A DNA stretch of 64,000 bases from Bryum argenteum (Eukaryota > Streptophyta > Bryopsida > Bryales > Bryaceae): the NCBI GenBank assembly GCA_037043015.1, contig CM073321.1, positions 31,784,101-31,848,100 of the forward strand. Reading direction: 5' to 3'. Below, one piece after another: positions 25,269 to 34,984 of the stretch. The stretch's first letter is position 1; the number at the start of each line of letters is the position of its first letter. Made by a program: the position numbers and the translations under genes. The notes under the pieces were generated by a model, which searched no databases, had not been told where the DNA came from, and worked only from the letters and a program-made list of their open reading frames with translations.

Positions 25269-28064
25269 ATGGCATGCCACGTCAGCATATTGCGGAGGTT
25301 TTATGCTCCTATCATGATAGTTTTAGACATCAGTTAAGACGACTTAAATGTCTTGCAAAACATCTTAGATGTTGTACAAGATGTCTTGCAAGACGTATGC
25401 AATGTCTTACAAAATAGATTAAAAGACAATTTTTATATCTTATAAGATGTTTCCAGTGCGTAGAATGATGTTTGCGTTGATGTCCTTATTAAGTTTGTGA
25501 TGTTTGCTCGGATGTTTGTAGCGACATCTCCTAGGACATGATGTTTGCAACAGTGTTACTACTGATGTTTTTTGGGCATATGAAAGGACATCTAGGATGA
25601 CAATTTTAGATGTTTATATAGTCATCAGATCTGTAATCTACAGACGTCTCACATAACATCAACTGTAAACACTGTCACATCAAAAAGTATGAGTCAAACA
25701 TATATTGCTAAGGTCATTAAAACCTCAGATAACACAAACTAGAATATTTACTAGTAAAGCCTGTCAACAACTACGATATACTACGCACCCACAATTTGAA
25801 CTCCGTAAGTCCCTCCACTTCCATCGCTTGCTGTCGATACGCGTATGGTCATGTGCATGTCCCGCTGCTACACATATTCAATAAGCCAATATCAACTGCA
25901 TTTAAAGAAGGGTTTGTAAAGGTAAAAAAATTCTGATTTAATTCCATTTAATTGCACTACCTCGGTTGAGATGGTTTACTTCTTAACCTCAAGATATCGA
26001 CACAGTTAGACATTTTTGCAAACATCTGCTTAGACATTTCTTCAGACATCCTTCTAGACATCATTAAAAACAACGTTATAGACATCTATACATACATCTG
26101 TTCCACTCACCTACAAGCACGCATGTCGCTTCGCGGCCTCAGATCGTGTTCGCTGCCCCGACCCCTTATGTCCCACCTTCCAAAATAGAATTCCATCAAC
26201 ACATTTAGACATCTTCATAGACATGCTCTAAGACATCTTGCAGACATCATCATAGACATCTTCTACAATAAATCAAATTACTACAATTACTAGGGTTTCC
26301 TTCACAACAAATCAAATTCTACAAGTCCTAGGGTTTCTTGTACAAGATGCTTTTGAAATCCAGTACCTCTTAAGTAGCAAATCTAAGCCACATGAAGAAG
26401 GAAACCTACTCTTGAGAGCTATTGGATTTCTACAAATACTATTCTCTTATTGCAGTTAACAATCATTCTGAAACTGAATGGAAACAATTTCAAAATCCTC
26501 TATACTTTAAACACAAACTCTTTGGAAAAACTAAGGCAAAAATGAGCTTTGTAATTCCATTTGAAGATTTCATGACCTAACTATGGCGGCGGCAACAAAC
26601 CCTAGCCACATGAAGAAGCAAACCTTAGCCTCTACACTCCAAACACTAACTCTTTGAAAAAATGAAGGCAATAATGAGCTTCGTGCGGCCTCTAATTCTA
26701 CTTAAAGGTCTCATGACCTAACTATGGCGGCGGCAGCAAACCCTAGCCGCCTCTGTTCATCCATTGAAGTCAATGAAAATCATCCCTGTAGATGGTTCTG
26801 GATGCTGTCATAGATGTCATCTTCGACATCTTCATAGACATCATGTTAGACATTTTCATGAACGTCATCTTAGACATCCGTGCAGACATTATCATAAACA
26901 TCTTATGACATCTTCAGGGTTTCAATCACAACATATTAACTATAAAGGTTTTTTGTTTTCCCTCACAACAAATCAAATACCAGATGCTTTAAAGTTCTTT
27001 CCACAACAAAGCACATCTTGTAAGTCTTAGAGTTTCTTCCACAACAAATCAAATAAACTTTATTGATAGAAAAAGTGTGGAATTTCAATCATGAGACTAT
27101 TTATAGTCTTCCATGGTAATAGGCTCTCTTTTAAACTCTCAACTACCTTTTATTTCTACCCTATCTAACTTTCCAACTAACTTTCTTAATACTTATTCTA
27201 TTATTTAATTGTCTCCTAAACTGTATTAAATAGCTACTTTCATAAATTCATATTTCTTGTAAATTTGCTTTAATTTGTATATTATTGGTTGTTAATGATA
27301 GAGTAATGTATAGTCTTGCCATTAGACTATAATAATCTAATTTATAAGTAATAAATAATATTTAATTCCTTCTTGAAGTAAGCCAAAAAACACTGTTTAT
27401 TGTTTTTATTTTCTTTTTATATTTTCTTTATGTATTTGAGGATTACCCCAATTAGAGACCCGCGCCAATGGAGGACAAGCAGTAAGAGAAAAAGTTGATA
27501 TTATTCCTTAAAAGACTCTTAAGATCGCCGCTTTTTTTAGTAAATGACGTTTAGGAGGATGTCGCAAAAACATCTTCATAGACATCCAAGTAGATGTCTA
27601 TGCGGACATTCATGCCTTTTGATCGTAGTTATGGTAAGTTGGACATCGTGTTAGACATCCGACTAGATGTTGAATGACTTGTCAATCAACCGTCTGACGT
27701 GGAGTTTTTTGTCGCCATGTAGATAAAGCATTGTAAATAACTTTATTAATCTATGTCCACGTGTTTTTTGAGGATTAAATATCCACGAAATTACTTTTAC
27801 TTTTTTTTTGGCACCATTGTTATCTTATAGATATTATATTTTATATATAATATTTTTTAATATTTAAATTTTTTTAATCATAAAAAATTACAGAATTATA
27901 ATATTCTAATTTTTTTGAATATAATAAAAATTTACAAAATATATTTTTTATTGAAATATAATTATATATTATAATATTTTTTTTTTAAATAGACCAATGA
28001 AAAAATAGTGAGAATAGCCTGAAATTAGTATTTTCAGTATTGCCACGTCACATAATGATTTAGC

Positions 28065-28067
<3 letters not shown>

Positions 28068-28099
<32 letters not shown>
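28068..28099 (+). repeat. Poly(A) run of 32
   Basis: An uninterrupted A-run inside the CACTA element, likely a slippage-prone homopolymer or the tail of a retroposed fragment. No retrogene is visible upstream. Confidence 0.9.
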
Positions 28100-28100
<1 letters not shown>

Positions 28101-28462
28101 AAAAGTGTGATGTTTTATTTTTTACTTTTGAAAACCGCTGCCCATTCTCCTACTCTTTTAACATTCGAAATGCTTTTTACCCTGTCTACCAGTAAATTTT
28201 GGTCGTTTTTACCTTGCTGGTCGAAAATCCCTTGCCAACGTGGCAGTTTGATGTCTATCATGATGTCTTCAAAGACATCCATGTCTTCAGCAACATCTTT
28301 TTGTTTGGTGATGTCTTCATGCCCCCCCAATCCAAAATGTGCCCGTTAGACGTACAGACATCCTCCCGTTTTCGAAGACATCTTTTAAGACAGTAAGACA
28401 TCACAAAATACATTAGACATTACACAAGACATCACAAAAAACAGGGTTTTCTTATAGTGGTA

Positions 28463-28770
28463 GGGCGGGTACTTGTGGGGTAGGGTGGGTACCGGGGAGA
28501 TAGGGCGGGTACCGGGGGGGTAGGGCGGAAGAGGTAAGGTGGAGTGAGAGGAGTGAGGGTGAGGGGGTGAGGGGGTGAGGGTGGTGAGGATGAGGGTGGG
28601 GTGAGGGGCGGTGAGGGTGAGAGGGGGGGAGTGAGGTTGGGGGGTGAGGATGAGGGAGCGGGTGGGGGGGAGAAAGAGAAGAAAAGAAAGGAAGGACTGG
28701 GGAGAGAAGAGGAGGGAAGGTGAGAGAAGGGGAGGAAGTGGAAGAGGAGTGGAATGATGGTCAATTCAAT
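28463..28770. repeat. G-rich minisatellite, continuation after the CACTA
   Basis: The same GGGTAGGGCGGGTACC units and the GGAAGAGGTAAGGTGGAGTG landmark as in 22490-24791 resume directly after the CACTA target duplication. The CACTA therefore inserted into a pre-existing array. Confidence 0.85.
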
Positions 28771-28777
28771 CATTGGA

Positions 28778-28846
28778 AATCCAAACATTTCCCCACTATA
28801 TCCGGGATACTCCAAATCTCGGCTTTAACGAGGGAATGTTTGGAAT
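28778..28846. repeat. Palindromic repeat, copy 2
   Basis: Same orientation and same spacer as 22334-22402 with a few substitutions. Together the two copies bracket the whole minisatellite/CACTA segment. Confidence 0.8.
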
Positions 28847-29057
28847 TCATTACCTTAAAAATACTTGGTACGTGAAAGAAGGAGCCAAGGGGGGATCCAA
28901 GAAAAGAGAAAATTGAAGTTTCCATACTTCCCCTCTTATTCAAATCTGCCCCACTACAAACTAATTCCCCCCTCTATTTCAAAGTCTAGCTACCACATCC
29001 CCATAAAAATGATCTTCTTAAAATGTGTGCTATTTCTCTCCAATCCCACCTTCTATT

Positions 29058-29320
29058 ATGTTTATTTCATTCTTCTTCCCAATACTATATTACAAATAAA
29101 TTTATCATCCTAATGGTTTTATCATATATTTGATTTTACGCTTACTATTTATATTAAGACTAAAGGATATAATGGTGGGTAGTGTTATGTTTATTTCATT
29201 CTTCATTCCAATATTATATTACAAATAAATCTATCATCCTAATGGTTTAACCATATATTTGATTTTACGCTTACTATTTATATTAAGACTAGAGAATATA
29301 CTGGTGGGTAGTGTTTTGTT
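29058..29320. repeat. Tandem duplication of a 129-bp AT-rich unit
   Basis: Two similar units start at 29058 and 29187 with ATGTTTATTTCATTCTTC and share TATCATCCTAATGGTTT and ACGCTTACTATTTATATTAA. A short third fragment follows. Non-coding. Confidence 0.85.
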
Positions 29321-29394
29321 TATTTTATTCCTTTTCAAATAACACTTTATTTTAAAAAAAAATTAAAAATTTAAACAAAATTTAAAAAATGCAG

Positions 29395-29870
29395 CAACCC
29401 TCCTTACCCCCTCTTACCCCTTCTCGTATCCCACCTCCCTCACCCTAATTCCTCCCCCTACCCCCCCCCTTATCCATCCCTCTACCCCTTCCCCTTATCC
29501 ATCCCCCTACTTCCTCCTTATCCCTCCCTCCACCCCCCCTTATCCCTGCCTCTACCCCCTCCTTATCCCTCCCTCTACTCCACGTTATCCCTCTCTCTAC
29601 TCCCCCTTCCCCTGCCCCCCCGCTCCCCCGCTCCCCTGCCCTCCCTCCCCTCCTTCCCCCGCCCCCCCTCCCCCCTTTCCCCCGCCCCGCCTCGCCCCCT
29701 TCCCCCGCCCTCCCTCCCCCCTTCCCCCGCCCCCCCTCACTATACCCCCCCTTCCCGTAACCCGCCCTTGTCCGTAACCCGCCCCTCCCCCCAGTAACCC
29801 GCCCCTCACCCCCGTAACCGGCCCCTCCCTCCCGTAACCCGCCTCTCCCCCCATAGAAATCTCCATCTTC
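29395..29870. repeat. C-rich tract upstream of the transposase promoter
   Basis: CCCCTTATCCCTCCC-type words, then CCCGTAACCCGCCCC-type words on plus. It matches in kind the tract before the RING gene promoter and the tract near the right terminus. Confidence 0.8.
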
Positions 29871-29885
29871 CCATCCATGTACCAT

Positions 29886-30049
29886 GGGGGGTCTAACCAC
29901 TATATAAGGGGCGAACTTCTCATTTGTAACCCGCCCCTCCTAGCTCCCAAGATTCACTTCTCTTCGTGAGGGTTGGATTGGGGATTGGAGAAGGGCATTT
30001 TAGCACATTGGGAGGAGGTTTTCGAATTTTATTTCTACAACGATGGCGA
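29886..30049 (+). promoter_or_regulatory. Shared promoter/leader module, copy 2 (transposase gene)
   Basis: It contains TATATAAGG at 29901 and the same leader as 19340-19499, ending at ATGGCGACC (ATG at 30043). Near-identity over about 160 bp, including the TATA box, leader and first codons, indicates duplication of a promoter cassette within the element. Confidence 0.85.
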
Positions 30050-30875
30050 CCAGCACTAGCTGACAACGGAGCTCATGTCAAAATTGGTTCACACAAGAGA
30101 ATAGAGCAAAGAATTATTATGAGGGTTTACATGATATACCAAATTGGCCACTAGAGCCTTAATCCTTTAGGCTTGAATGCGATGGGAAGCCAACGGAGGA
30201 CAACAAGAGAGCGGAATTTGTGGTATGAATTTCATGATGATGGGAACATTACTTGTGTTTTTTGCAACACAACATTCACCTACAAACGAATTCGAGCATT
30301 CATGCACCTAGGCTACATGCCGAAATCAGAGAAGAGTGTGTGTTTCCTTGTACTGCATCGTGTTCTCAGCAGGTTTGCAAATTGTGGGGGCATAGTTCCC
30401 GCCAGAATGAGTGATGAAGACATGTACGGTGGAGATTCTACTATAGATGGTCTCTCCAAGGGAATTCCTAGTGGTTCTTTATGCCATGTAGGTGTTGATA
30501 CAAACACAGGGGTTGGAGTGAGGGGTGGAAGTCCTCATAGAGGAGGCCGGAATGCATGCGTGGTAGAGGGACATGACAATCCACACTCCATGTCAGCTAT
30601 CCAAGGCGCATGTCAGCTAAACGAGGTCCGTAGCAGTACGCCACCGTAGCATGGAGGAATCTTTGAACACCGCGAAGAGAAGAGAATTGAATGAAAAGTG
30701 GGCAGATTGTTTCTATAACGCAAATATCCCATTCAACGTGGCCAGGAACCCGTTTTTTACTGAAGCGGTTTTAGCTACTTCTATGGCGAGGTTTGACTAA
30801 ATTCCTCCATCTTATCACCAATTCAGGACTAATCTCATAGAACCCAGCAAATTGCGAGTCGAGAAGGAGATTGAG
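30043..30875 (+). pseudogene. hAT transposase, 5' part (leader, BED-like finger, start of DUF659)
   Basis: The frame opens at the ATG of the shared leader. At 30209-30330 it reads WYEFHDDGNITCVFCNTTF and on to a His-containing helix, which fits a BED-type DNA-binding zinc finger. From 30651 a frame with FYNANIPFNVARNPFF and PPSYHQFR is characteristic of the DUF659 segment of plant hAT transposases. The gene is broken by frame changes and by stops near 30061, 30158 and 30798. It is then split by the Mutator-like element inside the codons for KEIE. It resumes at 37869. Confidence 0.8.
30866..30875. repeat. Mutator-like element target duplication, left copy
   Basis: GGAGATTGAG, repeated exactly at 37869-37878. 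It lies in the coding sequence of the hAT transposase. Confidence 0.85.
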
Positions 30876-31221
30876 CATGATTGCTACGATGCGTGCAGTG
30901 AGCAGATTTCCATGAGCGGTGAGCAGACTTTTATGAGCGGCGGGCAGATTTTCCTGAGCGATTTTCCATTTTTAGAGGGAAGTTTTGACTCAGTTTGGGC
31001 CAAATTATTTGGACCACTTATGAGGGTCCTTCAATTTACTTAGAATAAATTAGATGTTGCTCCAATTTGGGTGGATTATGTAACGATTTGATGACAAAGA
31101 GTTTTGGAGAAGGAGTGTGTATAACCGTGCTTTAGCCTTTAGGGTGCCTTTGGCCGTGAAATGTTACGGTTTTAAGTTAGAACATCTTTTACTATGTTTT
31201 CTGGTAATTAGGGCTAACGTC

Positions 31222-31241
31222 ATATATATATATATATATAT
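31222..31241. repeat. TA microsatellite
   Basis: About ten TA units near the left side of the Mutator-like element, downstream of the minus-strand gene. Confidence 0.8.
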
Positions 31242-31270
31242 CGTAACTAAGAAATTCAGGGCTGACGTCA

Positions 31271-33157
31271 TTAATGTATAATATAATTTACGTAAAGGTG
31301 GGTCCCTAGAATTGCGACCTTAGTATTCTGACTTGGAGCCCTGCATAAGTCCTGGATTTGCATGATTTGGTCTCGCCCCTCGGGTTCATAATCGACGTCC
31401 ACCCTCAACGCCTTGAGAGCACCAACTACTTGGGTTTGACAATCTTCCAAAAGCTGCAAGAAAAGGAGAAGCAACGTTCCATAAGAAGCCACACATTCCA
31501 GGGTCCAAATTCAATTGCCAACATTTACCTGTGCCCAAAAAGTAGCTTTGTTCAAGAAGGAATTGAATTGCTCGTCGGCAAACTTCTGTTTTGGGAATTT
31601 CAATTCCTCCCTAGACTTCCGGTTCCAGTTCCATCTGTCCAACCAGGTAAGCTTGGAGTTGATGTCTATTGCAGAGGTTGCAAATGCGTACAGCTTCTCG
31701 ATGAGCATCTCGGAGAGATGGAAGGTCTCGTAATGCTCCTTCACCTTCTCGATGAACTTACCTTCGTACTTCTCATCACAAATTGGAAGAAGCTTCTTCA
31801 GCTCCCGTTCTAAAGTACCTTTCTTGATTGTTACATGCTTGTGGATGTAGTCGTTAATCCCGTGCCCTGTCGATTCGTCCCTATTTGGAAACATCTTCTC
31901 CACATTCTTTGCTACAGTATTAGCAGCCTTTGATATATCACTCTGCATTTCACAAGAAAGGTGTATTAGTGGCGTTACAAAAGTGTATGTTGGCAGGGAC
32001 TCATATGTGATAACTAACCTGGTAGAGGAAGTTTGTAAGCCCAGGAATCGTAAGCAAAAACCAAGTCCGAACACTTTTGGTCTCTGCTTTGTTACAATCA
32101 GCCTCTGACACCAAGCCCTTGAAATATTCAAAAGGCTTTTTTCCAACTGCATACAGTTGTTATATCTTATGCACAAGATTCTCCTTCACATGGTTGTTTT
32201 GATTGCGCCTGAAAATCCATCAACGGCAAGCAATAAATGAGAAAACGGATTGAGTTAAATTTCAAATTGAAATGGTTGAAAGGATTATGAAGGTAGAAAC
32301 TTACTGATTTATGTCATACAAGATCATAAGTGTGTCCATAACTCTACCCCTGACGTCCAGAATGATGCAATCAACGGAAAAATGCCACTCAATGTCATGA
32401 GCGTGCTTTTTGTTGATGATTGGTAGCCAAGCGTGCAACCGGTGATTACCATCCCAAACATTAAACATTTTGTTCGAGAACTGTTGCCAAATTGGACCAT
32501 CTTTCAATTTCGCTTCAAACTCGTCGTTAACAGCACGCCAGTTGTTGCTCCACAACAGCATGTCCTCCTCAGTTACGTCATGGGACTTGGAGTTGTCGTC
32601 TTCTAAAACAACGTAGAAGACAGCCGCGCCCTCAATGTATCCTCCATTGACAAATCGACTTTGAAAAAGTTCGATATCATTCTTCATTGCTGGTCTTATA
32701 GCTGTCAGTCCCTTCAGCCTACAAAGAGGAATGTTGAGACATGACTTTTGTTTGGGCTTCAAACGAAGCGCGTCTATCCGGGATCCAGTGTGAACAGCCT
32801 CCTGGCTTACAAGATTGTCTAATCTCTCCTCGACCTCAGCCTCTATCAAAGGAATGCTATCGTGATCCACCAAACTCTCCTCAGCTGGTTGGGGTCCTTC
32901 ATCGGGATGTCGACCCTCAACCACTATCTGTTCAAAAGAGCGCGACTCTTCAGCAGGCTGTCCGCATTCAACAATGCTCTCCTTAGCGGGACCTGTGCCC
33001 TTATCTAGCCTCGAGGTTAATGACATCTTCGCCAGTCGATCAGCATCGTCCACGTCATTTGTATGCGTTGATCGAGTTGCAGGTCGATTCTCATGTGCCG
33101 GTGTGGCGAAGGTTGTGTTCTTCAAAGCCGACTCCCCTTCCAACTGACTAAACTCAT
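31271..33157 (-). CDS. MULE accessory gene with DGNHR motif (spliced, nearly intact)
   Basis: Exons on minus with good GT-AG borders: 33157-32305, 32208-32019, 31942-31529, 31453-31271. The phases join cleanly, giving about 545 residues from the first exon listed. An additional 5' exon must exist upstream (33.2-33.3 kb), but its join is unresolved. The first exon has an acidic, Glu/Pro-rich N-terminal part, then FVNGGYIEGAAVFYVV and VWDGNHRLHAWLPII. The DGNHRLHAW core resembles the DGxHR loop of ParB/sulfiredoxin-like folds, which can bind nucleotides. The C-terminal half is helical and charged. One in-frame TAA lies in the second exon. It lies opposite the transposase gene, like an accessory gene beside a mudrA-type gene. 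The function is unknown. Confidence 0.6.
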
Positions 33158-33349
33158 CTGTTTGAACACAGAATCGGAAGAATAGTCAAGAAAACATATA
33201 CAAAAAATGAGTTACAAATCTTATCCTATATCGTCTACTTTCATTTGATGAAGCTCACTCCAGGGAGGGCAGGCAATGGGAGCTGCTTCATAAGGTAAAT
33301 AATAGTTCTTGGGCGCAATGTCAAAGTTGGGGTTTGATGTTGTCGCCTC

Positions 33350-33830
33350 GGTATGCTGTGTCGCGACGCGCCCTTTGCTTTGTCTCGACACGTCCTTCGC
33401 TGCCTTCGACGGCTGGTAGGGGCAAGGTACAGCCCCAGCGTGGTAAGGTCCCTACGGGTCGCGGGACCTCATCAGGCGCCCGACCCCCCCACGCCAGCTG
33501 CGTGGGGGAGTAAGGATGCGGCCCAGAGCGGCGCTGGGGTCGGGGTAGGTGAGCGAGCCGGGGCCCCATCCGGCACCCGACCCCCACCTACATGGCCGAT
33601 TATGGCTGGGAGGGGCGAACGTGTCTCCGAAAAGCGAACCCAGGCCTCTGGCTTTGAGGCGCCGCGGTGGGGAGAGTGCCGGTCCCAAGACCCCATCGGC
33701 CACCCGACCCCCACCTGACTGCAACGCAGCCTTCACCCACCTCAAGCTGCGCCCACGCGTTGGGTTGCGGCAAGTGAGGGTCCTTGGAGAGCAGCAAGCG
33801 CCAGACTCCTTCCCAGATTGCAAATTCACC
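33350..33830. other. GC-rich divergent intergenic centre of the MULE
   Basis: A CpG-rich block between the two divergent genes. Overlapping frames on both strands are composition artefacts. It probably contains the 5' ends and promoters of both genes. Three degenerate copies of the ATCGGGTACCCGAT-type palindrome begin here. Confidence 0.5.
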
Positions 33831-34417
33831 TAGAAAAACTTCAAATTATTTTTAGAATCGCAACAAATCGAATAGAAATACCCTATCGGGTACCCGATGG
33901 GAAATACAGATCAATAGTTCTCCATTTAATTTTGACATTTATAAATACAAGGACATTCAACAAAGGTTTTCGTTATCATATTTGAAGATTTAGCGAAATT
34001 ATTAGGCAAACTTACCTCGTTTGCATTGATGATCTTATCCTAGCTATGAAGAAAAAATCAATCGAAAGTCCCCATCGGGTACCTGATGGGGTCAGAGTTT
34101 CCAAATAGTAGGCATGACAAGCGCGACAAAATATCATCGAGGAGATGCAAGATTCTTCTTCTTGCCCCCGTCGGGTACCGGATGGGGTCTTAGGTGCCAT
34201 TGGGTGTCGTGACGGGCGCTGCTTCAGTGCGCAAAACATCCATTTTATTCTCATCGGGTACCCGATGCAGTGTTTAGGGCTCATCTGGGAGGCCTTGGTT
34301 ACCATGTCGAAGTGATAGAGAATTGGCTTCAAACGATTCAACTCACTCTTCTGTGATGCGGTTTACGTGATGCGGCATAAGTGAGTGTCAGAGGCTATGG
34401 TCCGGCACCGGATGGGG
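33471..34417. promoter_or_regulatory. Cluster of eight ATCGGGTACCCGAT-type palindromes
   Basis: Copies at 33471, 33564-33585, 33691-33712, 33881-33901, 34070-34091, 34166-34187, 34251-34270 and 34397-34417. Best copies have CCC(C) and GGG(G) flanks, so the full dyad is about 20-22 bp. They lie between the divergent genes and are irregularly spaced by 80-190 bp, so this is not a simple tandem repeat. It looks like an array of sites for a dimeric DNA-binding protein, perhaps one of the element's own products. Confidence 0.7.
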
Positions 34418-34895
34418 TAAGGGCCGTAAATTCAAGGCAACCACGCTGTAGCCTATGTTGAGTCCATTCCAAAACGGTAAACAACGTCGTGATCGGACTT
34501 AAAAACGGAGGAGTTATGGACGGATGAAGTTTTGTATTTCTAAACTTCATCCGCAGATGGCGCATCTGTCTTACGTCCAAATCGCAAACTTGAGGTGGTT
34601 TCGGAATCCTCGTGCTGTACCCTACAGCGTGGTTGAGATTTTTTTGCGTAATCGAGAGATCCTCTATGCGTCCACATGTGCAACTCCAAAGAAACGACTC
34701 TTGAATGAGGTGGAATTTGCTAACGAGGGTCCGTCCACGGTGTTGCCCGGGACCTCTGGATTCCGGAATGGTTTAATTCGCCGCGATCGGACACCCTATG
34801 GATGCGATATTGAAGGATGAAGTTTTTGACAAACCATGGGGTTTTTAAGGTTCATGGCTTAGAGTCACACTATCACACTTGCATGACACGGAGCT

Positions 34896-34984
34896 ACACC
34901 GGTGTTATTAGAGAGGGCTGCACCGGTGTTACAGGGATCATGGTCACACCAACACACCAATAGTAGACAGTGCTACACCGGTGT
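34896..34984. promoter_or_regulatory. Three ACACCGGTGT palindromes before the MULE transposase
   Basis: ACACCGGTGT occurs at 34896 and 34975, and CACCGGTG at 34921, each preceded by GCT or GCTGC and followed by TTA. They lie just upstream of the first recognised transposase exon. Confidence 0.5.

Larger units (their letters stand above)
24795..28459. mobile_element. Non-autonomous CACTA (En/Spm) transposon
   Basis: The left terminus is CACTATAAGAAACC. The right terminus read inward is CACTATAAGAAAACC. The 3-bp target duplication GTA flanks both ends (24792-24794 and 28460-28462). CACTA termini and a 3-bp duplication define this superfamily. Motifs of GACATCT/AGATGTC type occur in dense clusters at about 24830-24970, 25310-25680, 25990-26280, 26810-26920, 27560-27680 and 28250-28440. 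This is the pattern expected of transposase-binding subterminal repeats but spread unusually far inward. No transposase is encoded. Confidence 0.9.

Noticed and set aside
31271-33157. Calling the DGNHR gene a ParB nuclease or sulfiredoxin
   Set aside because: Only one short loop matches. Length, other motifs and context do not support a specific enzyme.
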